Below are positions 1 to 9,420 of a DNA stretch of 62,036 nt, piece after piece. The notes beneath the pieces were generated by a model. The model searched no databases and was not told the origin of the DNA. It was given only the letters and a program-made list of their open reading frames with translations. Origin of the DNA: Bacteroidota bacterium (GTDB lineage Bacteria > Bacteroidota > Rhodothermia > Rhodothermales > Bin80); the NCBI GenBank assembly GCA_026708685.1, contig JAPOUL010000009.1, positions 1 through 62,036 of the forward strand, read 5' to 3'. Position 1 is the first letter of the stretch. Every line of letters begins with the position of its first letter. The translations under genes were made by a program, and so were the position numbers.

Positions 1-325
1 ACGCTTGCCATGCTTCGGATTGCCCTTTCAACGTGTAACGAACAATCGCAGATGAATACTTAGACAACCAACTCGTTTCTTTACGTAAAGACGGGTAACG
101 CTTGATTAAGGAAAAGAAAGATGTTGAAGGGTTTTCCGTATCCTCATGTTTGAATTCACTGTTCATCTGTCTTAGGATCACATTCCACACAAACAGACAT
201 GCACCAACCAATCCATGCAATAACATGGCTTTATATTGGGTACCCGGCAGTAATCGGTACTCGATTCCACGATAAGCAGTGGAACAGGATGGGGATAGAT
301 GGTTAGAAGCCTTTTTAACAGGCAT
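1..325 (-). CDS. tnpB: TnpB / OrfB transposon protein, N-terminal part (runs off left edge)
   Basis: Reading the minus strand from the ATG at 325-323 gives about 108 codons without a stop up to the edge. The peptide begins MPVKKASNHLSP and contains YRGIEYRLLPGTQ, GACLFVWNVILRQM, SFFSLIKRYPSLRKE and IVRYTLKGQSEAW. This is the usual N-terminal layout of IS200/IS605 and IS1341-type TnpB (helix-turn-helix region before the RuvC-like nuclease). TnpB is an RNA-guided DNA nuclease encoded by these elements. The RuvC domain, zinc finger, omega RNA and right end would lie outside the window, so intactness and activity cannot be judged. No tnpA is seen on the inward side. The family call is firm; the gene symbol is by family only. 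Confidence 0.85.
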   Translation of the reverse strand, partial: MPVKKASNHLSPSCSTAYRGIEYRLLPGTQYKAMLLHGLVGACLFVWNVILRQMNSEFKHEDTENPSTSFFSLIKRYPSLRKETSWLSKYSSAIVRYTLKGQSEAWQA

Positions 326-356
326 GATATCAAAGTACAGTTGATGTTATGGTAAG

Positions 357-387
357 CAATGGACAGGTTTGCAGGCCTGTTCCATTG
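357..387. repeat. Imperfect hairpin upstream of tnpB (candidate left-end hairpin)
   Basis: CAATGGACAGG (357-367) pairs with CCTGTTCCATTG (376-387) with a single bulge and an 8-nt loop. It lies about 30 bp upstream of the tnpB start. IS200/IS605 elements carry subterminal hairpins recognised by TnpA, so this could be the left end. A transcription terminator is less likely because there is no T-run on either side. The element boundary itself is not visible. Confidence 0.45.
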
Positions 388-1000
388 TGTCTGTTATACG
401 CTCTCAAATAGAAAGGTTCCATCTTTTGTTACTTTGCGATATAATTCCCATTAATTTCATGGATCATTCAAACTGGGTATGGAAACACCACCAATGGAAT
501 GACTATGCCTTGTCTTAAAGACTTGAGATTACCTGTTTTGATTTTACCGTAGATAGATTAATTTTATGAAGCATTTAATTCGCTGTTTGGTATACTGCAT
601 TCGGACGCTTTGCTTTTGTCACTGCTTTCTTTTCGGGTCCTGCTATGCATGGGCTTTCGTATGTGTACTTCGGGGCTGACATCGCCATATGCTAAAACCC
701 AAATCTGCCTAATGATTGTTGCAGTTTGGTATTAAATAACCATCTTTACAATAGGAGAAAAGATCAGAACACTGGAGAGATAACTCTTCAAACGTAGCAG
801 AGCATTCTAATCACTAATCATATCCATTAATTCATTCAGCGTACGGGAGATCTTATGAGGTTTTTTGGACATCATCTATGAGTGATCGGTTAATACTTTA
901 GGCTTATTTGCAATAAATTCATTCTTACCTTACAAAATATCAACAGTTAATCAGATGAACTGTTGTCTATTGTTGTAACACTCATCACTTCAACTTGAAA
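388..1000. other. Gene-free interval
   Basis: About 610 bp between the tnpB hairpin and the ATPase gene. I see no conserved protein signature on either strand. A 37-codon cysteine-rich frame (566-679, plus) is the only short ORF of note and has no supporting ribosome-binding site or homology that I recognise. The tail of the interval should hold the promoter of the downstream ATPase gene. Confidence 0.4.
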
Positions 1001-2545
1001 ATGAATTCCAATCATTCATTATCCAAACTGATCGTAACAAATTTTGGCCCGATTCATCGTGCTAACATTGAACTTTGCCCTCTCTCAGTTTTCGTTGGCC
1101 AAAGTAACACAGGTAAATCTTATCTGGCCACTCTAATTTATGTTTTGCATAAATTTTTTCATCACCTGCGGTCCCAATTATGGTATGGTTTACATACCAA
1201 GTTTGACTCTCTGCTTCAATCTGGCTCTAATGATGAGATCAATCGATGGAGTGCTTCACTGGCTCAAACTGCTAATCATCTGTATGATTTTAAGACTGAT
1301 CGTTCTACATCTCAACATGAAATTGGTCTTTCTGATCCATTGGGAGCATATTTCAAATCAATGATCAGTAACCTAGATACCGCTCTGTTAGAGGAAGAGA
1401 TTGTCAGATGTTTTGGACTACCATTAGATGATCTTTGTCCTATGAATGGTGAGTCTAACCCACACATAGTGATACATCATGTTACGGATGAACCTGATCA
1501 TGATGTAGAATTTCAATTTTTATTACAATCTGGGAATATAGAGTCTTCTACAACTATTCCTGATGAGATGATCGTTAAGTTACGAGGCGACAATATCAAT
1601 GCATCTCACATATTTTCTTTCTTAGCTGAACCAGAAGATTACTTAGAGCCTGATGGAAGTGCAATCAATATTAGGGGGAGCCGACTATTAAGTGCTATCT
1701 CGCCATATATTTCGGCCAACATTTGGGAGCCCTTTGCAGGATATGCCTACTATGTCCCATCTGAGAGAACAGGAATGATGCGTGTTCTCAATGCAATCGT
1801 TGGAGGAATGATAGGACATTCTGCAATGGATGGAATTCGTCCAAGTCCACACATGGACGAACTCACGGGGGTAATGACTGATTTTTTGGAGGTTTTCACC
1901 TCATTGGACGCTCCGCAGAGTAATCCGCATCTCCATCAAGCTGAGAAGTCTTCGGATCAATTACAGAACATCTGTGCCAGAATGGAAGGAAAGATCTTGA
2001 AGGGAACCATCCTTACTCGGAACTCAGAAATAACCAACATACCACAATTTGTATATCAGCCAAGAGAGTTGGGAAATCCATTGCCTCTTAAAAATGCATC
2101 TTCAACAGTGTCAGAACTGGCTCCAATATTGCTGTATCTGCGCCACAAAGCACGTTCTGGTGACATTCTCATTATTGAAGAGCCCGAATCTCACCTACAT
2201 CCCGAAGTACAGGTACAATTGACTCTCGAAATTGCAGCAATCGTCAACGCAGGCATTCGGGTAATTGTTACTACCCATAGCGAATGGATTTTAGAAGAAC
2301 TTGCCAATTTAGTTAATCTCTCATCATTGGATAAGGAGGACCGTGTCAAGATTGACGAAAATGATGAAGCCCTTGATCCCAAAGATGTTGGTGTCTTCTT
2401 ATTTCAAGAAGAAGAACAAGCAAATGGATCCACAGTGAAGAGAATTGACTTAGACGAATCAAGTCTGTACCCATCTGGGTATGATGAGGTTGCAACTGCA
2501 CTTTACAATAAATCTGCACGAATCTTTAATAAAAGGGAAGGCTGA
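1001..2545 (+). CDS. Solo ABC-type ATPase (AAA_15/AAA_21, OLD-like ATPase half)
   Basis: Protein of 514 residues. It starts in ABC/SMC fashion with LIVTNFGPI and carries Walker A GQSNTGKS (about 33-40), a signature-like ASSTVSEL (about 365), Walker B with D-loop ILIIEEPESHLHPE (about 390) and the switch histidine in VTTHSEW (about 425). This is the arrangement of AAA_15/AAA_21 ATPases related to OLD, RecF and abortive-infection ATPases. There is no C-terminal TOPRIM nuclease, and the next gene is unrelated and convergent, so it stands alone. Such ATPases often act in phage defence, but that is inference from family and from the transposon next door. An in-frame TTG at 995 is possible; I prefer the ATG at 1001 because the TTG has no ribosome-binding site. 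Confidence 0.7.
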   Translation: MNSNHSLSKLIVTNFGPIHRANIELCPLSVFVGQSNTGKSYLATLIYVLHKFFHHLRSQLWYGLHTKFDSLLQSGSNDEINRWSASLAQTANHLYDFKTDRSTSQHEIGLSDPLGAYFKSMISNLDTALLEEEIVRCFGLPLDDLCPMNGESNPHIVIHHVTDEPDHDVEFQFLLQSGNIESSTTIPDEMIVKLRGDNINASHIFSFLAEPEDYLEPDGSAINIRGSRLLSAISPYISANIWEPFAGYAYYVPSERTGMMRVLNAIVGGMIGHSAMDGIRPSPHMDELTGVMTDFLEVFTSLDAPQSNPHLHQAEKSSDQLQNICARMEGKILKGTILTRNSEITNIPQFVYQPRELGNPLPLKNASSTVSELAPILLYLRHKARSGDILIIEEPESHLHPEVQVQLTLEIAAIVNAGIRVIVTTHSEWILEELANLVNLSSLDKEDRVKIDENDEALDPKDVGVFLFQEEEQANGSTVKRIDLDESSLYPSGYDEVATALYNKSARIFNKREG

Positions 2546-2650
2546 CATACTGACCGGATACGAAACGACCTATTCATCCGATGCCAATGATATCTTGATT
2601 GAATCAATCATGAATGTCGTAATATTGATGCTTCATTGAGTTACTATGTG

Positions 2651-3304
2651 TCAAATTTCCAATCTTTTCCAATAGTCTGGACGCGGGGCCTTGATTTCCA
2701 TTCGTTCCTTCTTGACTGGATGCTCAAAACATAAAGATTTGCAGTGAAGTGCAATGCAATCATGTCTGTCTAATCTATGATGGGCACCATAACGACGATC
2801 TCCCACGACTGGATATCCACGATGGCTAAACTGACATCGGATCTGATGGGCACGACCAGTGATTAATTCTATGGATATCAATGTAAATTGCCCCGAACAC
2901 TTAACCGCTTCCCATTTCAAACTGGCATACTTTCCCGATGAACTCCGATGCGTTACATATGCACGATCAGCTTCTTTTGTTAAGTAGTCCTCCATGATTC
3001 CTCCACCAGATAACATTCCCTCCACAACAGCAATATACTTTTTTTGCACACAACGCTCTCTGAACGCTTTCGATAAACGCCTTGCAGCTTTGGATGTCCG
3101 TGCAAGAACCATGGTACCCGATGAAGGACGATCTAGACGATGAACCAGCCCAATATATGCGTTGCCGGGCTTATTGTATTTGTTCTTGATGTAATTCTTT
3201 GCCAATGTAATTACATCAGGATGTCCTGTACTGTCCGCTTGTGAAAGTAATCCCGACGGTTTATTGAGTGTCAGTAGATGGTTATCCTCGTAAAGCCACA
3301 TCAT
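2651..3304 (-). CDS. RluA-family pseudouridine synthase
   Basis: Protein of 217 residues. It carries the RluA-family active-site motif HRLDRPSSG (55-63; D58 is the catalytic aspartate) and the second conserved block GRAHQIRCQF. The family isomerises specific uridines in rRNA or tRNA to pseudouridine. There is no N-terminal S4 RNA-binding domain and the protein is short, resembling the RluA/TruC single-domain type rather than RluC/RluD, so the target site cannot be named. The start follows the upstream DUF5686 gene by 14 bp, so it probably shares that transcript although function is unrelated. No Shine-Dalgarno is visible. Confidence 0.88.
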   Translation of the reverse strand: MMWLYEDNHLLTLNKPSGLLSQADSTGHPDVITLAKNYIKNKYNKPGNAYIGLVHRLDRPSSGTMVLARTSKAARRLSKAFRERCVQKKYIAVVEGMLSGGGIMEDYLTKEADRAYVTHRSSSGKYASLKWEAVKCSGQFTLISIELITGRAHQIRCQFSHRGYPVVGDRRYGAHHRLDRHDCIALHCKSLCFEHPVKKERMEIKAPRPDYWKRLEI

Positions 3305-3318
3305 TATACGATAAATTC

Positions 3319-5652
3319 CTAATGTCGCCCGACATAGCCAATTCCAAAGAAAATGGATGGGTGATCCATTCTCCGAGTCAAATGGATACGGACGGGTGCT
3401 CTTGCAATACTGAATGTTCCCTCATGGATCCAACGCCCATCAATGTATACATGCCCACCTCCAAGGCGAACACTTACATTTTGATCCACCAGTGGTCGTA
3501 GTTGAAGTAGTTCAAACAGCAGGCTCCGAAAATCATGCTCCCAGTAAGCCCCTGCGATTCTACGTCCAGTCCATCGGTGATTACGAACAGAGCGAAGCGT
3601 TCCCAGCTCTCCAATCGGGCCCATCGTACCGTCAACAACATGCCAACGATCCTTTGGGGCCTGATTTGTCACAAACCCTGCCAAAAATCGCACGGAAAGC
3701 GTACTTGGCTTTGGGCGGCGGCGCATCAATGTTCGCACCCAATAATCACCAGCCAGCGAGAGTCTTAGATCCCTCTGTTGGTGGGGAGAATTCGCAAATC
3801 CAATCTTGACTTCCAATCGTTTAGATGGATGGATAAAATAGGGTTGCCATGAACTGCCAGTTGCAAACGTGAACTCAATGGATTGCCTCTGGCCAGTGAT
3901 GATGGATGGGTTGTATGAAAATGTTTTGGTAAGAGGCCATGGGCTTGTTACACTTGTTTGCATTGAATCCATCCACGTATAGGTTCCCGTAAGCGTCATC
4001 CTGCCCCAATTCGTTTGATACTGAGCACCTGCATGAACCTTGGTTGCCCAGTACCAGTCGTAAACATCTATTGCAAATATCCGAGACAATATGGAATTCA
4101 TGGCCTCTGTGTGAATCAAGGTTCCGTTTTGTGGTTGCGAGTTGCGTTCAAACGACAGAATCGTTTGCCATGAGCGACCTCTCTTTGTTTTCAATGAAGC
4201 CGATGCACGTGTCCGACCTATCTTTAATGACTGGGCAATTCGTGCAGAAATGATGTTATTTCGTCCATATGGAAATGCAGTCCCAGCCCCAATATGAGTT
4301 CCATCTACTCGGTTATAGCGAACCCAAGGAACAAGTCCTGTGATAGCTGGCCATGAAAATTGGGATGGATCCCCAAGTTCAAAACTGTAGATCTCATTCA
4401 GAATAGCACCACCGGTCACGGCCTTCTCGGCGGGCAGGGCCTCCCTCAAAGTTAGTGGTTTCTTCCATCTCAAGTCCTCCAGAGCCTCCAATTCTCTGGG
4501 GGTCAAGGCAATCATATCCAGCCCCATTAAAAACAAATCATCTCGAATCACAGAAATCGAGTCTATTTGTATTTGATCTTCACTAGCGAAGGGAGCCGTG
4601 GGAACTGTCTGATTGACTTGATAGTCCACCATTCGCCCTGTCTGGGCAACGACTGCTGGCCTGATCCGCTGTCCATTGGGTTCTACATGAATCCACCCCT
4701 GTAGATCTATATCCACTGGAAGCCAAAATGAATCCACCTTTGCAAATTGCTGGCGATAGGAGATGCTCCAATCGTGAGTCTCAGGTGAGAAGGTCACATG
4801 GGAAGCAGGCTTCAGATCAATTTCCACCAGTGCAAAGATACTATCCATCACAGCAATTCTTCCGACAAATGTCGCTTCCTGATTGGTCTTCGGAGCAACA
4901 TAGATATCGTATAACGGCAATTGATTCCATATGCGGCGACCAGCAAATGTAAACGTATAATGCTCCAATGCATCTGGATGAGTTGGACCGAAAAAAGAGA
5001 GACCGTTAATTTCAACGGCATCCGATGAAAAATCCTGAGGAACAATCTTCAAACCTAATTGCTCATGAAAATCAGAGGTTTCTCGTTTGGATCGGATCAC
5101 ATTTCTGATTCCGCTATCCTTGGAATAAAATCGATCAAATACAGCCTCATTGATGAGAACGATTTGATCGCGGTTCATTAAGGTAATTCGGGCATACCCC
5201 CGCGATTGATACGCATTCAAGTGAGTCCTGCGCTCTGCCTTTCGACGGATCACTTCTTCCATAATGGATGTGGCTAGATAATCCCCCGCTATAAGCAGTT
5301 CTGGTAACTGAATCGGTACAGGTATCAGGTTTACATTGATCGTCCGGGCACCGTTCGGGACAAATTCAACTTCCAACGAGTGATAGCCTACATGGCGAAA
5401 AAGAAGCGTAGCTGGTAGACGGGTAATCGTAATTTCAAAAGTACCCTCCCGGTTGGTAATGGTGCCCTGATCACTCCCTGTAAGTATTACATGTGCTGAT
5501 GTAAGTGGGAGCAGAGTGACCGAATCCCGCACAGAGCCAGAAATCACGACCTGCCCCACAGCATCTGACGTACCAACCTGCATCACAGTGATCCCCAATA
5601 GAACCCACAGCCATATAAATCTGTGATGAAATTGAACACATAAAAGATCCAT
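3319..5652 (-). CDS. DUF5686 family outer-membrane protein with carboxypeptidase-regulatory domain (copy 1)
   Basis: Protein of 777 residues. A hydrophobic signal segment (about 10-34) is followed by a CarboxypepD_reg-like beta-sandwich (about 35-110; VVISGSVRDSVTLLPL, DQGTITNREGTFE, FRHVGYHS). The DUF5686 region follows (MEEVIRRKAERR, SRGYARITLMN, THPDALEHYTFTFAGRR), and the C-terminal half is rich in alternating aromatic/polar strands, as in a beta-barrel. It is a paralogue of the next gene upstream (5805-8153) and shares block order and motifs. The family is common in Bacteroidota outer membranes; no biochemical role is established. Gap to the upstream gene is 152 bp, so it may have its own promoter. 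Confidence 0.78.
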   Translation of the reverse strand: MDLLCVQFHHRFIWLWVLLGITVMQVGTSDAVGQVVISGSVRDSVTLLPLTSAHVILTGSDQGTITNREGTFEITITRLPATLLFRHVGYHSLEVEFVPNGARTINVNLIPVPIQLPELLIAGDYLATSIMEEVIRRKAERRTHLNAYQSRGYARITLMNRDQIVLINEAVFDRFYSKDSGIRNVIRSKRETSDFHEQLGLKIVPQDFSSDAVEINGLSFFGPTHPDALEHYTFTFAGRRIWNQLPLYDIYVAPKTNQEATFVGRIAVMDSIFALVEIDLKPASHVTFSPETHDWSISYRQQFAKVDSFWLPVDIDLQGWIHVEPNGQRIRPAVVAQTGRMVDYQVNQTVPTAPFASEDQIQIDSISVIRDDLFLMGLDMIALTPRELEALEDLRWKKPLTLREALPAEKAVTGGAILNEIYSFELGDPSQFSWPAITGLVPWVRYNRVDGTHIGAGTAFPYGRNNIISARIAQSLKIGRTRASASLKTKRGRSWQTILSFERNSQPQNGTLIHTEAMNSILSRIFAIDVYDWYWATKVHAGAQYQTNWGRMTLTGTYTWMDSMQTSVTSPWPLTKTFSYNPSIITGQRQSIEFTFATGSSWQPYFIHPSKRLEVKIGFANSPHQQRDLRLSLAGDYWVRTLMRRRPKPSTLSVRFLAGFVTNQAPKDRWHVVDGTMGPIGELGTLRSVRNHRWTGRRIAGAYWEHDFRSLLFELLQLRPLVDQNVSVRLGGGHVYIDGRWIHEGTFSIARAPVRIHLTRRMDHPSIFFGIGYVGRH

Positions 5653-5804
5653 TAGAATTCACGAAAAGATCAAACTCCCCTCATGGACCAGATATACACA
5701 GATTCTGAGAAGGATCATGCTTAGGGCTATTCATCCATCTATGTTGAATGAGTACAACCACTCAATTCTACGACAGAATATGTTTGCACATCCGTCAGAA
5801 ACCA

Positions 5805-8153
5805 TCAAAAAATTCGGGCAATACTGATGGTGGGATACCATTTATTTTCGCTGATCTGATAGGCGAGATTGAGTCGTATCAATCCGAGTATCCCGCTCAA
5901 TGAAGCCCCTAGTTCATGATGATGAATCCAGTCGTTCCGGTTTGACTGGGTTCCCCGTAAGTAGGCATGACCACCAAAAATGATAAAACTGAGGCCTTGT
6001 CTTGCCACCGACTCTAAACCCATTAATTCAAATGGTAGTGTACGAAAATTATGCTCCCAGTATCCAAATACTACACCATTTGCACGGTAAGGTAAGCCCC
6101 GGCGTGTGTATAGAGATCCACCCATATGATACAGTGATAATGAACCTTCAACTATAAATGTGCGTTGTGGCGGTAGATCTCTGCCGCCATCAGATGCTAA
6201 TCCCACAGAAAGACCATAATCCAGTGTGGCGGGTAGAAATCGACGCTTCATGAAGGTTTTAATACGGCCACCTGCATTGAAAGAGAATCGCCTATAGATA
6301 AAGTCCGACTGTGGAAGTGAGATTTCAATCGTGGAACTTAAAAATCGTTGCGGGCCAATTTGCAGGCTGTTCTGTCGACCTAACCTTAACTCCATGGAGA
6401 GTGTCTGCATCTGACCTTCAGGAACCAGAGGGTTCAGACGTTGGAGATTGCTACTACCGAACAGATCATAACTGACATTCCCACTGAGAGAAGAATGGGT
6501 TTCAGTCAGAAATGTCGCGGCAATCATGGCTCTCTGCCATTCAAATTGATACCCTGTTGTAATGGTAATTCCTTCTCTTCGATAGTAATCAAAGTAATCC
6601 TGCCCTGCAAATAGCATCGTCACGCTGTTGACCAATCGATTTCTTAGACTAGATGAATAAGTGGATACATTCTCTCTGCGATACTCTGCGTCAAAAAACC
6701 AGTCCTTTTCTACTCGTAAACCACCTTTAATCAACGATTTAGAACCACCTCGTTGGCCGGTATTCAGCCCCCCTTGCACCTTGATTTCTACTATATCTGC
6801 AAACTCTCTACTCAACTCTATCCCGCCATAGAATGCATCTACCCGATTATACCACAATTGTGGCTTAGCACCAACATCTGATAGAAAAGAAAAAATTCCT
6901 GTTGATGAAGAGCGACCGGAGCGGGATGATCCCTCACGGATCACTGGCCCCAAAAGCCCTGTTGGAGCATAGGCTTCTTCCAGAGTATCTGTACTATCAA
7001 TGGATGCATATGCAATGGCTTCTTGCGGAGTAAGTGGGACTACAGCTCCCTCTTGGGAAAGAGATTCACCCGTGGCAATTGCGGTGGAATCTACTGTGCT
7101 CCTACGATCACTTTCAAACAGGCTGTCTGGTAAGTCTTCATTAAGTTGATAATCCGTAAATCGGGAAACTATATCAATGACGACTGGGGGAATCCTCAAC
7201 AGTGGTCCAAACGAAAGTTCTACGACCGCGTTAGAGCGTAAATCAATGGGAAGCCAAATATTTCCACCATAGTTGGAGAATTGTTGCTCGTACACAACAT
7301 CATATCTCTGTATGGGTAATGGAAACAAAAAGGCCTGCCCAGGTTGCAACTGAGCCTCGATCATGGCAAACTCCTCATCTAAGACAGATACATTCCCTAC
7401 AAATCCACTAATGAGCTTATTCTTTGGTACTACCGATATATCATAAACCACCGCATCATCTACCCTTCGAGTCCCTTTCAATCTAAATGCATATCTGTTT
7501 AACGCATCTGGATGCGTAACCCCAATCAGGGTATGTCCACTGATACGAATGTCATCGTTATAGAAATTTCCCATAAACGACGCAGCAGGGAGTGCATTTT
7601 CAAAAGGGAGATTTCCAGTGCGACGAGTTCCCGTGATTTTTTCCCGAAACCCTTTTTCATGATCCCACCATGCCGTCGCCGCTGATTCTGTGATCGCAAC
7701 AATTCCCGTATCATTTGAAAAGGTCATACGGGCATAGGCTAGTGCTTCAAAGGTCTCAAGATCATTCCACCAATCCTGCTTGCGTTCAATGACTTGGCGC
7801 ATGATCCATACGGCAGGATCTTCATCGGTGACGACCAACTGATCCATTTCTACGATCACGGGCTCCAGTTTAAATTCCAATGGATCATAAGTAGTGGCGA
7901 CAAGCGTATCGGATCTATAGCCAACATAACGTACCACGATGTCAACGGGGAGATCATCCACCTTGATTGCAAATAACCCATCGTTATTGGTGATCGTACC
8001 CTGATATGTACCAGCAATGTACACGGTCGCAGCAGGTAAAGACTCGTTGGTCGTTTGATCACTCACACGACCACGAAGTACCTGAGCATGTAGATCTGAT
8101 GTGAAGATCAGACATACGCCCAAAACCATAAAATTTGACAAAATTCTAAGCAT
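5805..8153 (-). CDS. DUF5686 family outer-membrane protein with carboxypeptidase-regulatory domain (copy 2)
   Basis: Start chosen at the ATG at 8153: it gives a clean signal peptide (MLRILSNFMVLGVCLIF...HAQ), has an AAAGAGG ribosome-binding site, and overlaps the upstream patatin stop by 8 bp. The longer frame to 8261 lies inside the patatin gene. Domains in 782 residues: signal peptide, CarboxypepD_reg-like (about 25-100, with YQGTITNNDGLF), DUF5686 body (MRQVIERKQDWW, ARMTFSNDTG, THPDALNRYAFRLKGTR), then a long barrel-like region ending in a terminal Phe, typical of outer-membrane beta-barrels. The translational coupling suggests patatin and this protein work at the same surface. Confidence 0.8.
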   Translation of the reverse strand: MLRILSNFMVLGVCLIFTSDLHAQVLRGRVSDQTTNESLPAATVYIAGTYQGTITNNDGLFAIKVDDLPVDIVVRYVGYRSDTLVATTYDPLEFKLEPVIVEMDQLVVTDEDPAVWIMRQVIERKQDWWNDLETFEALAYARMTFSNDTGIVAITESAATAWWDHEKGFREKITGTRRTGNLPFENALPAASFMGNFYNDDIRISGHTLIGVTHPDALNRYAFRLKGTRRVDDAVVYDISVVPKNKLISGFVGNVSVLDEEFAMIEAQLQPGQAFLFPLPIQRYDVVYEQQFSNYGGNIWLPIDLRSNAVVELSFGPLLRIPPVVIDIVSRFTDYQLNEDLPDSLFESDRRSTVDSTAIATGESLSQEGAVVPLTPQEAIAYASIDSTDTLEEAYAPTGLLGPVIREGSSRSGRSSSTGIFSFLSDVGAKPQLWYNRVDAFYGGIELSREFADIVEIKVQGGLNTGQRGGSKSLIKGGLRVEKDWFFDAEYRRENVSTYSSSLRNRLVNSVTMLFAGQDYFDYYRREGITITTGYQFEWQRAMIAATFLTETHSSLSGNVSYDLFGSSNLQRLNPLVPEGQMQTLSMELRLGRQNSLQIGPQRFLSSTIEISLPQSDFIYRRFSFNAGGRIKTFMKRRFLPATLDYGLSVGLASDGGRDLPPQRTFIVEGSLSLYHMGGSLYTRRGLPYRANGVVFGYWEHNFRTLPFELMGLESVARQGLSFIIFGGHAYLRGTQSNRNDWIHHHELGASLSGILGLIRLNLAYQISENKWYPTISIARIF

Positions 8154-9312
8154 CTGTACCTCTTTCAAAAAACGTTTTGATAATATCGGAATGATTCCTT
8201 GCATCCTCATAGCCGAGTTCAAGTACCTGACCGATGAATTGTGGATCAAATAGAATGACACTGAACCAGTCAGGGCTGAGCGTTTCTGTACTACCTAATC
8301 CCCGCGTTAGCATGCGTAAAACACCCTTGGTCTTCAATTCAAATCCATGAGCCAACTTGGCAAGATCAACGGAAGGTTGCAGTAACAGGATATTTAATGG
8401 ACGTATTCCATCTCGATATGACTTGGGCATGTGTCTTACTAATTTGGTGATCCGATTCGCCATTTGAATATCGTGATCAAATGCATCCAGAAAGGTAGCA
8501 TTCAGCATGATCCCCAGCACCTGTGCGGCGGGTGGGTATCCAGCAATTAATGGCTGTGAGGCTTCGGACATCGTCCGAGAATACTTAGGGGAAATACAAA
8601 TAATATCTGTAGCTCCAAGATGAATGGACGGTGAGAGCGGAGCAATCAGTCTCATTCCACCATCCCCATGCCAAGAACCTCTAAGCTTCACCGCTGGAAA
8701 TAAAAGTGGAAGAGAACCTGAAGCCAGAACATGATCTACGGTGATCTTGTCCTGATAAGAAATTCGATTCGGTCTCTCCCAATCCTGAAATCCACAGCCT
8801 TGTACCCAACTGACAGATTGCCCAGTTGTAAAATTCGTGGTGGTTACACAAACCGCAGCTAATCTTCCATGATCCATATTTCTTTGTATCTGGGGAAGTG
8901 AACCATCGGGTGAAGCATGAAGGGTACTGGACAGATAGCGTCGCAACGGCTCAGTATTGAGAATGGCTTCTCCCTCCTTTACTCGAATCACTGGATCACG
9001 CAGTGGAAATCCTGGAAGCAATCTACGAATGAGACTCATGGAGGTCTCTGCATGAAAAACCTTATCCTGATCAATCTGTCTCCAGCACTGCATTAAGGCA
9101 TTTGCCCCACGCAAACCGGGATAACAAGCTAAAAATGTAGCATTGATGGCTCCTGCAGAGACACCAGTAATGATGGGAAACGATAGATCTTCAATGAGCT
9201 CGTGCATATACTGAAGCACGCCCGCCTGATAGGCTGCACGAGCACCTCCGCCTCCCAGCACCAAACCAAGCTGCTTTTGAGATCCGTTTTGTCCAAAATC
9301 TGCTTCGCCCAT
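8146..9312 (-). CDS. Patatin-like phospholipase
   Basis: Protein of 388 residues from the ATG at 9312, which has a GTGAGG ribosome-binding site; a TTG 21 bp upstream is weaker. It shows the patatin lipid acyl-hydrolase motifs: glycine-rich oxyanion hole GGGGARAAYQAG (20-31), nucleophile elbow GVSAG (S52) and the catalytic-dyad Asp in the DGGMRL block about 210 residues in. All catalytic parts are therefore present. No signal peptide is seen, so it is likely cytosolic or acts at the inner membrane face. It ends 8 bp inside the following DUF5686 gene. The substrate is probably a phospholipid or lysophospholipid by family; specificity cannot be read from sequence. Confidence 0.88.
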   Translation of the reverse strand: MGEADFGQNGSQKQLGLVLGGGGARAAYQAGVLQYMHELIEDLSFPIITGVSAGAINATFLACYPGLRGANALMQCWRQIDQDKVFHAETSMSLIRRLLPGFPLRDPVIRVKEGEAILNTEPLRRYLSSTLHASPDGSLPQIQRNMDHGRLAAVCVTTTNFTTGQSVSWVQGCGFQDWERPNRISYQDKITVDHVLASGSLPLLFPAVKLRGSWHGDGGMRLIAPLSPSIHLGATDIICISPKYSRTMSEASQPLIAGYPPAAQVLGIMLNATFLDAFDHDIQMANRITKLVRHMPKSYRDGIRPLNILLLQPSVDLAKLAHGFELKTKGVLRMLTRGLGSTETLSPDWFSVILFDPQFIGQVLELGYEDARNHSDIIKTFFERGTDA

Positions 9313-9420
9313 GATCGCCTCACATTCACACAAATGATCAACTCTTCAACTCTGCAGGATCATTCAAATCCTCTAACCCCATATAGAAGGAAAACAGAAT
9401 ATGATATAGAGTCTGGCGAT

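Noticed and set aside
566-679. 37-residue cysteine-rich peptide gene (plus strand)
   Set aside because: Seven Cys in a short frame is curious, but there is no ribosome-binding site, no signal for export and no homology that I recognise; frames of this length are expected by chance.
2596-2610. Terminator between the ATPase and the RluA-type gene (TGATTGA-A-TCAATCA)
   Set aside because: A one-base loop and AT-rich arms make it a simple palindrome, without a T-run.
8154-8261. Longer N-terminus of the second DUF5686 protein
   Set aside because: It lies in the patatin gene and would hide the signal peptide; the start at 8153 has a ribosome-binding site.
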